Part shown: piece by piece, positions 1 to 10,199 of the stretch
Position numbering within the stretch: position 1 is the stretch's first letter
Layout: the number at the start of each line of letters is the position of its first letter
Origin: Tetrahymena thermophila SB210
Lineage: Eukaryota; Ciliophora; Oligohymenophorea; Hymenostomatida; Tetrahymenidae
Assembly (NCBI RefSeq): GCF_000189635.1
Contig: NW_002476414.1
Location: forward strand, 1-64,000
DNA: 64,000 bases
Reading direction: 5' to 3'
The notes under the pieces: model-generated
Told to the model about the DNA's origin: nothing
Seen by the model: only the letters and a program-made list of their open reading frames with translations
The model's database searches: none
Translations under genes and position numbers: made by a program

Positions 1-620
1 AATAAAAACTGAATTAACTTTCATATTCTAAATAGTTAGTAATTAATATTTTAGAATGATTTTTGATGAGAAAATAAATAAATACTGAATTAACTTTCAT
101 TTTCAAAATAGGCAGTAATTAATATTTTAGAATGATTTTTGATGAGAAAATAAATACTGAATTAACTTTCATATCCAAAATAGGCAGTAATTAAAATTTT
201 TAAATGATTTTTGATAAGAAAATAAAAACTGAATTAACTTTTATATTCAAAATATAAAATAATTAATATTTTGGAATGATTTTTGAAGAGAAAATAAATA
301 AAAACTGAATTAACTTTCATATTCAAATAGTTAGTAATTAATATTTATAAATGATTTTTGATGAGAAAATAAATAAAAACTGAATTAACTTTCATATTCA
401 AAATAAGAAGTAATTAAAAATATACATTTAATTAGCTTAAATACTTAAAATAGGAAATAAATAACAAATATAATCAAATGATTTTTTTTAGTTAATAAAT
501 ACTCAATAAACTTTTATATACAAAATAACAAGTTGTTAATATTTAAATTTGAAAATAAATAATAAATAAAATTGAATATCGTTATTAAAATTGAGGATTT
601 TACATAAAATAGTGGTATCT
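1..620 (+). pseudogene. Decayed micro-exon array, relative of the array at 5445-9782
   Basis: Imperfect units of about 70-75 bp match the intron consensus of the intact array (5445-9782). Predicted 3-nt exons flanked by AG and GTAA remain at 36-38 (TTA), 112-114 (GCA), 184-186 (GCA) and 331-333 (TTA). The unit near 250-260 has lost both splice sites. The one at 406-410 leaves only 2 nt between AG and GT. Near 455 and 610 the AG survives but the GT is lost or shifted. I read this as the 3' part of a paralog whose 5' end lies outside the window, now degenerating. A purely repetitive origin without splicing cannot be excluded. Confidence 0.6.
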
Positions 621-1239
621 TTAATTAATTACTAGAAAATAAATAAAAGAGTTATGATATAATATTTATGTTAATTATAGAAATTTAACTTTTAATATAT
701 TAAATTGAATAAATAATCTAAGATAATAATTATAAAAATAGATAAAAATTGTTTTGAAAGGTTTTAAAGTGGATATAAAATAAATAAATAATAAAATGAT
801 TAAAAATTTTAATAAATAATAAGTTTAGTATTTTCAATTAATTTAAACTTAAAATGGAATTGTAAATTATTTAAACGATTTTATAAGAAAAATATATAAA
901 AATTAAAATAAAATATAAAAAAATATTGTTTAATAACTTAAATTGAAATATAATTAATGAATATAAATATAAAATATAGTTGGTACTAAATTTTCGAAGA
1001 ATACAATTAACTAATATAGTCAACTTATATAGAAAGTAAATATAATATTTATTTTCTCATTAAGTATTCAAATAAATTAGGGTACTTTCATAAAAATATT
1101 TGTAATATAAGACTATTACATATCTAAAATAAATTAAAAAATTAAAGTAACTTAATTAATATAATTTAAATTATTTTTTTAATTTATCATAAAATATTTC
1201 AAAAACTGTCTGACATAAATAATTTATTTTTCTAAAGCA
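621..1239. other. AT-rich stretch, no gene seen
   Basis: Only AT-rich sequence with runs of A and T. I find no coding exon with consistent splice sites on either strand. Confidence 0.5.
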
Positions 1240-1480
1240 TAGAGACTGCACATAAAATTTGTTAGAATCAGGCAACAAAATTCAAGAAACCAGATATACA
1301 TACTCTTTTTTATTTGTTTTTTTGTTTGCTATCAAGAAACTAATAACTTGAATAATACTGAAATATTAAATATAATATGATTTTGTGATATAAAATTTCA
1401 TGTTTCTATATTGTAGTATCAATTTTAAATTTTTTTTTTTTTAAACATGAAAAAAAATAGTGTTTTTATATAACTTTTGT
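1240..1480 (+). repeat. Block shared with 9965-10190, downstream of both micro-exon arrays
   Basis: The stretch around 1256-1400 (GTTAGAATCAGG, CAAGAAACCAGATA, then CTCTTTTTTATTTG and TATCAAGAAACTAATAAC) is close to 9988-10140. In both places it lies just 3' of a micro-exon array, so it was probably copied with the array gene. In 9965-10112 one frame stays open up to a TGA; here that frame is broken. It could be a 3' UTR or an old terminal exon. Confidence 0.55.
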
Positions 1481-2269
1481 AGATCCAGATATATTATTTA
1501 CTGAAAAATTATGTTTTTAATTATTTAAATTGATAAAATAAAATTTCAAAATTATTTCTTTCTCAAAAATCATATCAGAATATAGTCAAAATTATCAATC
1601 AAAAATTTTATTATCAAGTTAGCTAGCACTCTTATAGTTTAAATATAAAAATTTAATAATAAAATTTTACATAAAGAGATTTAATTGAAATTTTTGATTA
1701 TATAAAAATTATATCACTTGATTAGTTAGAAGATAATAATAAACATTATGAAGAATTTTAGAAAATGAAATAGGGATATTTACATTTTTTAAAAATTTAC
1801 TTTTTATAATCAATAAAAAATATGGAAAATATATTAATAAGAAATAAAAACTACGAAAACTTAAAACAGTATATATTAAATTTGAAAAGTAAGATTAAAA
1901 ATTTGACAAAAATAACAAGAAAATTAGTAAAAAGGTCAAAGAACTCACCAAAACAAAAATAGATGGAGAAATATTTTAACTAAAAAATGTTTAGACAATA
2001 TTTTAATAGAAATATTTAGATTTAGATAATACATTTAAAACTTACTTTTAATAACTCACTCACTCTTTTAAAGTAGATTATAATTAATTATTTGTTATAT
2101 TCGATATTTAATAAAACTTTTTTAAATGAAAAATAAATGTAAAATTATAATAAGCAGAAATTTAGAAAAATTATAAATATAATCTCAATATGAGAAAAAG
2201 TAGCAAAATATAAAGGTAACAATTTGAATAAATAAGAGCTTTTCATTTTTTTCTACGATTAATAAATTT
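1481..2269. other. No gene seen
   Basis: AT-rich sequence without recognisable exons, RNA genes or repeats. Confidence 0.5.
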
Positions 2270-3060
2270 AATTATTTTAAAAATATTTACATAAATATTA
2301 AGAAAAATCCATCTAATATTCATTAACTCTATATTGTATATTTTAAGTTTATTTTGTTGATTTAAATTCATATTTAAAAGCTAACAGAGTAATTAACAAT
2401 ATTTTCATTTTAAAGATGAATTTATTAAAAAGATCAAATAATATTGGTTTAAAAAGTAGTAAAATACTAATCTTGTTTTTATTCATAAACTTTTCTCCTT
2501 TTAAATTAAAAATTGTAAGAAATTTTATAAACAAGTTTTATTAATTAGATGAACTATGTTATAAATTAGACTTTTGCTTTTCTATTATATTTTATAATTC
2601 TAAATTAGATTCCAAATATCATTTACTTATTTTTTTTTTGTGAAATAAAATGGTTATTTTTATTCAGAATATAAAATGCTTAGCCTTTATAGGTGAAATA
2701 TATATGTAAAACATTTATTTTAAGTAAGAAATATTGTCGTTTTATACTGTTTAATGGTGAAAAATTTGAAGAAGAAGATTTTTCACTTGCTAATTATTTT
2801 ATAAATGAGTGTTTGATTTGTTTTTTATTTAGTATTCACTAATTTTATAGATGATGTCATCTTATATTGTATGATCATTTTTAATATAATTGAAAAGTAA
2901 TCAGATTAAATTTAATTGATATACTAATCAAACAAGTGATACGTCATATTCATAAATTCTGTTTTAGAAAATTTTTGTTTTTAAATTTTCTATTCTCAAA
3001 TTAATTAATTTACACCAGTTTTTAACAAAAAATATTCATTTAAAAAGTTAAGAAATATTG
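2270..3060. repeat. Copy of the segment found 5' of the two TPR genes
   Basis: Sequences at about 2540-3060 (for example TTTTGCTTTTCTATTATATT and TTAACAAAAAATATTCATTT) recur at 10200-10560 and 16330-16850, upstream of the TPR genes. Here the segment is followed by the kinase gene instead of a TPR gene. It marks a rearranged third copy of the duplicated neighbourhood. A Glu-rich stretch near 2758-2810 that looks coding is matched by non-coding sequence in the other copies, so I do not call it a gene. Confidence 0.55.
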
Positions 3061-3514
3061 CTTATTGGAATATAATTAATTTATTCAAATAAATTTGTTA
3101 GATTAATAAAAATATTGCGATATTAAAATATGGATATTATCAGCTAAAATTTAAACGCATCTTAAGAGGCCAAATAAAAATTGGTATTGCATGTTCAAAA
3201 CAGGAACAAATTCAAAGAAATGTATAGAAATAAAAGTGTTCAAATGCTTGATAAACCTGAACTAGTCTGTAAATGATATTTAAATCAATAATAATATTTT
3301 TATGAGCTCAACTGAGAATTATTTTATCTCTTGAAGCATTCTGATTACCAGTGCTACCTTTATAAATTAAAAAAATTTTAATCATTAAAACAATCAAAAA
3401 TTAACTAGTTAATCACTTTTTACCAAATTTAACAAATTTTTAACTTGATAAACCAAAGTTTCTGACATCAAAGAACCTAAGTTGAACCCTTAACAAGCTT
3501 CAATTTATTAAACT

Positions 3515-6500
3515 ATGAAAATCGAATTAACTGAAAAAGGCTACTCTGATTTTAGGTTTTTAGGGTAAGGAGCACAAGGATTGGTCTTGTTAGCAAAAGA
3601 TTCTAAAACTTAAATGAGATATGCCATCAAAGGTGTTTAAGTGAGAGATATTTAGGGAAATCTTTATGATGATGTTTAAAATAAAGTGAAATAAGAAATA
3701 GATATACTCGAACAATGTAGAGGATCTCCTTATGTAGTCAGCCTTTTAGACTCATTTGAAGGAAAATAGTTCATCTACTTAGTTCTAAATGAGTGTTAGG
3801 GTACAAAATACTAATTTATTATCTATTTTATTTTATTGTTAAATAAAAATATATTTTTAAATTAATTATTAAACATTAAAAAAAAAGGAACTCTCACTGA
3901 AATCATAGATATGAACTAAAACAAAAGACTGAATGAAATATCAGCAATAAAATATGCTAAAGATATTACTGAAGGCCTTTACTATATTCACTCTAAGAAC
4001 TGTCTAGTTAATGATCTGAAAATGGACAATATCTTAATTGACTACAATGGAAATGCAATTGTTTGTAAATTATTGACAAACCTAAAAAAGACTTAACACT
4101 CTATAAAATTAATATTATAGCTGATTTTGGATTAGCAGATAAACTGACAGATAAATCTGGTTATTCAGCCAATCAATATGTATAAATAAATATTTTCACC
4201 CACATTAACAACAAGAAGTTTGATTAATTCAATTAAAAAATTTTAAGTTGGGAAACTTTATTTATCAAGCGCCAGAATGCTATGACCCAACTGACAAAAT
4301 CATAGGTAAGGTTTATTACGATGAATATTAAAAATTAGGGGTTAAAGTAAAACAAGAACCTAGTAACAGAGTAAATACTTTAGTTAAATAATAATATTAA
4401 TTATCTTGTTTTTGTAAATTAATTAATTAGAGCGAAGCATGCTCTTTAGGTATTAAATAAAATTAAAAATCTAATGGCTTAATTTAGTTAATTTAAAATA
4501 AATAAATAGGATATATAATTTATTCTCTTATCTAAGGAATAGATTTCAACTTAGTATTTAATAAGCATAAGCCACTAAATTATGATAGTGAGTTTTAAAA
4601 TTTTGTTTATCGCAAATAGCTTAAACAACTTATTGATGAATTAACTTAATTTATCCCAAGAAATAGATTACCCATTAAAGAAGCTTTAATTGTTTTAAAA
4701 GGAATTATTTGTTTTGAATTTTAGTTAGATGATATGCTTATTGAGATGATAGATAGAGATACTCAACAGCTCGCTAGTTCACTCGAAAATGAAATTGAGT
4801 TTGTTTAGGATTTATCAAATAAGTTTTATCCTATCATGTAAGAAGATTTTTTCAAATATACTATATTTTCTAAGTTTTTTTGAAGTAAAAACTAGCAGAG
4901 CTTAATCTAAGAGTTGAAAGAAGAAACTCAAAAAATAGTTTATGTGATTTATCAAAATTTTGCTAAAGTTATTCTTAATTTACTCAAAATAATTAATAAA
5001 AAAGGAGGCAAAAATAGCAGATTTATAGTAAGCAAATCTCATGCTTAAAGAAAATATTAGTTAATTAGAAGAAAAAATAAAAGTTTTATTAGAGAAATAA
5101 AAAAATTAGGGAGAAATACAAAAAAATTAACCGTACTTACAAATGTTTTCACATAAAGAGCTGAATAAAAATATTATTTAAATAGAACATATTCACTGTT
5201 CATCATTTCAACAGAACAAATCATTTTACTTTTTATACTTAAAAGCATGTAAGTTATTTTTCAGCATTCTTTATTATGAAAAAAAACTAACTTTCACTTA
5301 TAAATAAGTTTTCATTTAAAACTGATTAGAAAATAATATCTTTCAATTATTTTTATTTTTTTTATTTTAAATTCATCTTTAAATAACAAGTACCTTACTT
5401 TAATAATATTTTTCCTTTTTTTAATTAATTCAAATTTATTTTAGTATACAAAAAAATAAGTAGCTTTTTTTAACTAATTTATATTTAATACCGAATCTTT
5501 TGTTTTTATATTAATAGGAAGTAAATAAATTCTAATATCAAGATTATTAATTAACTTTCATATTATTTTAGAGGGTCACATTTTTTATCATCACTAACTA
5601 TTACTCAATTTAAATCTTTCACCAAAATAGATTGTAATCTCTCATATATTCCTTAAAATAACATACTAAGTCTACTTATATTTTCAAAATAGGATGTAAA
5701 CTTTATTATCTCAAATTTATGAATTTATTATCTAAATAAAAACAGGTAATCAATTATTAAATAATTTTTGATGTGAAAATAATTGTTTAATTATCTTTTA
5801 TATTCAAAAAAGCTAGTAAAAAATTTTAGAATGATTTTTGATGAGAAAATAATAGCTGAATTATCCTTAATATTCAAAATAGTTAGTAATCAATTAATAT
5901 TTTAGAATGATTTTTAATGAGAAAATAAATGTTGAATTAACTTTCGTATTCTAAATAGCAAGTAATTAATATTTTAGAATGATTATTAATGAGAAAATAA
6001 ATACTGAATTAACTATCATATTCAAAATAGGTTGTAATAAATATTTTAGAATGATTTTTTGATGTGAAAACAAACACTTACTTAATTAATTTTCATATCA
6101 AAATAGCGAGTAATTACTTTTTTATAATAATTTTTGATAAGATAAATGCTAATTTAATTTTGATAATCAAAATAGCTAGTAATAATTAATATTTAATAAT
6201 TATTTTTTGATGGGAAAATAAATGCTGAGTTAACTTTCATATTCAAAATAGAATGTAATCAACTATTTTAGAATAATGCTAAATTAATTTTCATATCGAA
6301 AATAGATAGTAATTAATATTTTAGAATGATTTAAATGAGAAAAAATTCTGAATTAACTTTCTTAAAAGATAGTAATTAAAATTTTAGAATTATTTTAATG
6401 AGAAAATAATTGCTGAATTAACTTTCATATAAAAACAGCAAGTAATTAATTAATATTTTAGAATGATTTTTAATGAGAAAATATTTGCTAGAGTAACTTT

Positions 6501-9500
6501 TATATTCAAAACAGAGTGTAAAATTGTTGATATGCAGTAGGTGAATAAAATAAATTATTGAATAAACAGCCAGTAAAGAATATTTTTAGGATTTTTTACG
6601 AAAGAATTTCTAAATAAAATAATAGAGAGTATCATCTTTTGAATATTTTTTTAAAAGAATACTATTCAATTTATTTAGTATTAACAAAAAGAAGTAATAG
6701 TTTTGAAGCTATTGACAATGTTTAAAGATTTATAAAAAATTCTAAAAGGATGTAAAATAAATATTTTGGTTTTTAAATACCAGATTGAGAAATAAATGCT
6801 TTTTTATTTGAATTTAGTGGGTATTAATTAATTTATTTGATATTTTATTATTTAATTATGTGCGTTTAAAAAATAGATAGTAATTAATTGATTTCAAGAT
6901 GGTGAATAAAATTATGATTTTAAATAGCATGTAAATATCCTTTTATACTCAAAATAAAAAGAAGCTATTAAAATTATAAAAAGCATGTAAATTTTAGCAG
7001 AAATTATCATAAAAGTAGATGAATGTATTGTGATAAAAAATTAAATTAGGAAGTAAATTTTAAACAATTTTATTAGAAAATAAGAAAGAAATTCGATGTT
7101 ATTAGGGAAGATTGGTAAATAGATTTGAATATACTTAAGAAAACATAAGAATAATCTAAAAAATTCATAAGGAAGTAATATTCTTAAGTACTCTTTTAGA
7201 AATTTATAAATAAAATTTAACTTTAAAAATAGCGAGTAATATTTTTAAGGAGTGATGGCGATTTTTTAAAAAAATTAAATTAAATAGAGAGGAGTAAATT
7301 ATTATTTAAAATAAATAAGTGAATATGAATTATTTAATCAATATTGGTAAAAAATTAGAATGTAACTAATTTAAATTATTTTAGAAAACTAATGCTTAAA
7401 TTCAATAAATAAATAAATGAATAATCAAATAGGATGTAAATGTTATTAAATATATCAGATTTAAAATATTTATTAAATTTAATATGAATAGGACGTACTA
7501 AAGATTCATTTTATACTAAAATGAAATAGAAATTAATTAATTTAATTTATGAATCAGATTGTAAGATTTAAATTTTCGATGTAAACAATTACCAAGCTAT
7601 ATCTTCAATAAAATAGATAGTAAGGCTTTCATTATCTTTTTTTATTCTTTATTAATTTATTTTTTTAAACAGTGAGTAGCATTTTTACATCATTTTACTA
7701 TAGAAGATGACGAAATATTTTAAAAAGGGAGTAAATCTTTAGTGCAGTGAGTGTCATTCTTAAATTCTAAATTATCTTATTTTTTTAGAGAGTATAATAT
7801 TTACATTATATTTTATTAGAAAACCCTAAAATATATTTAACTTTTAATTAAGCGATTGGTAATTTTAATTTTAGCTTTTTAAAAGTTTAATAAAAAATAT
7901 TTAAATAGGAAGAAGTAAGGATCTATTATATACTTGGCTTGAGCTATCTTTTGTTTTATTAAAAAAAATTAATAGGCAGTAATTTTTTGAACTAATTTTT
8001 GAACAAGATGGTTAATTAATTAAAACTAAAAATATAGAATGTTAAAAGTTTATTGAATTATCATTAGAAAATTCAAATTAAATTTTAAAATAGTGGGTAA
8101 CCTTATTACTAAAGTGTTTCTAAACAAATTTGTTTTCATTTTACATTTAAAAAAGCAAGTACAAATATTTAGTTATTCCATCTAACTTTGGAAACTCTTA
8201 CTTAACTTTTAAATTTATAAAGAGTGTAAATTTGTAAATTGATTACATTCTAAATAGTTAAATCTCTCTATTAATCCAAATAGCAAGTAATATTCAGGCC
8301 ATACCTTTAAACTATAAATAAAATTTTATATTTCAAATAGACTGTAAAAAATTATTTACTTTTGATTAAATAATACTTATTTAAATTTATTACATTAATT
8401 AGTGGGTAATTTTGAACATCTTTAGGAGACATTCTTTGATAATTTTTTATATCACTTAAAGAAAGTTATATTCAATTATTTTTATCAACATAAGATGTTT
8501 TATGAACTTTTATATTCAAAATAGCTTGTAATTAATATTTGAAATTATTTTTGATGAGAAAATAAATAAATAAATAAAATGATGATTTAACTTTCATAAT
8601 CAAATTAGTCGGTAATTAATATTTTAGAATGATTTTTAATGAGAAAATAATGCTGAATAAACTTTAATCTTTAAATTAGACTGTAATTAATATTTTAAAT
8701 TGATTTTGATGAGAAAATAAATGCTGAATTAACTCTAATGTTCAAAATAGTTCGTAATTAATATTTTAGCAAGAATATTAATTCGAAAATAACACTGATT
8801 TAACTTTAATATTCAAAATAGGTTGTAACAAATATCTTAGAATGATTTTTGATGAGACAATAAAAACTGAATTAAATTTAATATTCATATAGACTGTAAT
8901 TAACATTTTAGAATGATTTTTGGCGAGAATAAAAATGCTGAATTAATTTTCATATAAAAATAGACTGTAATTATAATATTTCAAAATGAATTTTGATGAT
9001 AAAACAAATGCTAAATTTACTTTTACTTTCAAAAATTAGTGAGTAATTAATATTTTAGAATGATTTTTGATGAGAAAATAAATGTTGAATTAACTTTCAT
9101 ATTCAAAATAGTTCGTAATTAATATATTAGAATGAAAATAGATGCTTAATTAACTTTCATATATAAAATAGATAGTAATTAACATTATAGAATGATTTTT
9201 GATGAGTAAACAAATGGTGAATTATTTTCATATTCAAAATAGCTAGTAACTAATATTTTTAAAGAGAAAATAAATGATGAAAAAAATAAAAATTGAAAAT
9301 AGTGAGTAAAATCGGCGAATTTTTTTAATTCAAAATTAAATAATTTTATGAAAAATAAATAGGTGGTAATAATCAGTAGAAGATAAATAAAAGAGATGGA
9401 ATATAAGTTTTTATTAAATAAAACAGCTAGTAAAATTTTATTATATTAATTTGGATGATTTATCTAAGTTAATATTTAAAAAAATAGATAGTAATAGTTT

Positions 9501-9780
9501 TTAAAGCTTTTAAAGAGGAAATAAAAATAAATTCTAAAATCTAAAATAGTGAGTAAGAATTTAGTATCAATCAATTAAAAAAAAATAATTAATTTAAACT
9601 CTAAATTAGATTGTAAAATACCTGATTGATTTAAAAAGAAAAAGATAGAAAAAATAAAATAGGAAGTAATATTGTTGAATAGCTTAAATTGAAATAAGAT
9701 CAATCAATTTAAATATCAAAAATAGTTGGTAATAAATTTACTAAGAATCAACATTAATTAATATCTTCCACTTAATTAGA
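3515..9780 (+). CDS. Protein kinase with coiled coil and a C-terminal tail encoded by 68 micro-exons (471 aa predicted)
   Basis: Serine/threonine-type kinase. Exons 1-9: 3515-3800, 3888-4064, 4121-4179, 4248-4310, 4431-4449, 4510-4802, 4896-4937, 5005-5197 and 5265-5307. The 68 micro-exons follow (see 5445-9782). Visible motifs: glycine loop GQGAQG (17-22), YAIK with Lys39, Glu61 (alpha-C), VND in place of HRD with Asp138 kept, DLKMDN with Asn143, DFG at 156-158, APE at 182-184 and SLG at 200-202. The catalytic Lys, Asp and DFG Asp are present, so activity is plausible. Residues about 300-350 form a Glu/Lys/Leu-rich coiled coil. Residues 392-471 come from the micro-exons. Hand-chosen exon phases all agree and sum to 1416 nt (472 codons with TGA). 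A TGA at 4881-4883 lies inside the intron 4803-4895 of this model. Exons 6-9 are less certain than 1-5. Confidence 0.72.
5816..6514 (+). repeat. Run of similar 51-76-nt introns, left wing of the array
   Basis: Introns share the pattern GTAATTAATATTTTAGAATG, then TTTTTGATGAGAAAATAAAT, then TGAATTAACTTTCATATTCA and AAATAG. Similarity falls off sharply towards 6570-8460, where only the AG-NNN-GT junctions persist. This suggests recent copying of an intron plus 3-nt exon unit. Confidence 0.7.
8465..9302 (+). repeat. Run of near-identical 57-81-nt introns, right wing of the array
   Basis: The same intron consensus as at 5816-6514, mostly 68 nt long. Five consecutive introns (8683-8750, 8754-8821, 8825-8892, 8896-8963 and the preceding 8612-8679) are exactly 68 nt. 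The 3-nt exons between them differ (ACT, TTC, GTT, ACT, ACT). Confidence 0.75.
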
Positions 9781-9782
9781 CA

Positions 9783-10199
9783 GTAAAATATTTGAAATCA
9801 TTTTTATTTTCTCTCTAAGCATTTGAATAAATAAGGGTAAATTTTTTATAAAATATTTGAAGCAGAAGAGTAAGTAAGATATAATTAAAATAATTAAGAT
9901 TAAGATGATATTAAATATATATTTTATTTATCCAAAAATATTTTATAACTTACTTTTGTTTTTAAAAGAGCCAGGTTACACACAATATTTGTTAGAATCA
10001 GGGAAAAGAATTCAAGAAATCAGGGATAGATAGATGCTCTTTTTTATTTGTTTGTTATCAAGAAATTAATAACCTAAATTTTATTTAAATATTAAATATA
10101 ATATGATTTTGTGATATTATTTTTTATGTTTGATATATTGTAGTTTTAATTAAATTTTTAAACTTTTTTTTTTAAACGTAAAAATAAAAAATAAAAAAA
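9783..10199 (+). other. Probable 3' UTR of the micro-exon gene and shared downstream block
   Basis: Two more splice-like junctions (AG then G then GTAAAT near 9835; AG-TAA-GTAAG at 9869-9875) follow the predicted stop. From 9892 a frame is open to TGA at 10110-10112. This block is duplicated at 1240-1480. It may be 3' UTR. It could be a terminal exon if the micro-exon reading is wrong by a phase. Confidence 0.4.

Larger units (their letters stand above)
5445..9782 (+). other. Array of 68 micro-exons (62 of exactly 3 nt) separated by short introns
   Basis: Each unit ends in AG, holds 3n bases, then starts GTAA or a variant. Exons: 5445 (15 nt), 5518 GAA, 5572 AGG, 5631 ATT, 5693 GAT, 5813 CTA, 5883 TTA, 5959 CAA, 6031 GTT, 6107 CGA, 6176 CTA, 6252 AAT, 6306 ATA, 6369 ATA, 6439 CAA, 6515 AGT, 6570 CCA, 6626 AGA, 6679 (15 nt), 6749 GAT, 6818 TGG, 6877 ATA, 6928 CAT, 6984 CAT, 7050 GAA, 7106 GGAAGATTG, 7172 GAA, 7233 CGA, 7288 AGAGGA, 7359 AAT, 7433 GAT, 7492 GAC, 7558 ATT, 7617 ATA, 7673 TGA, 7728 GGA, 7789 AGA, 7853 CGATTG, 7909 GAAGAA, 7976 GCA, 8038 AAT, 8094 TGG, 8156 CAA, 8223 AGT, 8284 CAA, 8341 ACT, 8403 TGG, 8462 AAA, 8525 CTT, 8609 TCG, 8680 ACT, 8751 TTC, 8822 GTT, 8893 ACT, 8964 ACT, 9040 TGA, 9112 TTC, 9172 ATA, 9243 CTA, 9303 TGA, 9363 GTG, 9427 CTA, 9488 ATA, 9550 TGA, 9610 ATT, 9663 GAA, 9726 TTG, 9780 ACA. 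All introns are phase 2, so each triplet gives the last base of one codon and the first two of the next; the TGA triplets are therefore not read as stops. The spliced tail is hydrophilic, with segments such as KEDWNEEEMM and YEEDDWKKQIGKVKLGNF. Ambiguous choices: 6679 (or 2 nt at 6692), 7728, 8462. Confidence 0.75.

Noticed and set aside
2758-2812. Glu-rich short frame as an exon
   Set aside because: The homologous segments near 10290 and 16545 do not conserve it as coding sequence.
4881-4883. TGA as the end of the kinase gene
   Set aside because: Coiled-coil coding sequence continues downstream in frame once introns 4803-4895 and 4938-5004 are removed, so this TGA is most likely intronic.
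5246-5248. CAT between AG and GTAAGT as an extra micro-exon
   Set aside because: Using it breaks the phase; exon 5265-5307 (43 nt) restores it exactly. Kept only as an alternative.
6538-6901. Triplets TAG at 6538 and ATG at 6899 with AG/GT on both sides
   Set aside because: They would leave introns of about 20-26 nt, far below the others. Taken as chance matches.
7704-7730. 27-nt exon ending at 7730
   Set aside because: It would need a 28-nt intron. The 3-nt exon GGA (7728-7730) gives a normal 52-nt intron.
5445-9782. CRISPR-like or plain satellite array
   Set aside because: Repeats of about 68 bp with 3-nt 'spacers' do not fit CRISPR, and the centre of the array has no repeat similarity although the AG-NNN-GT junctions remain. 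Splicing explains this better.
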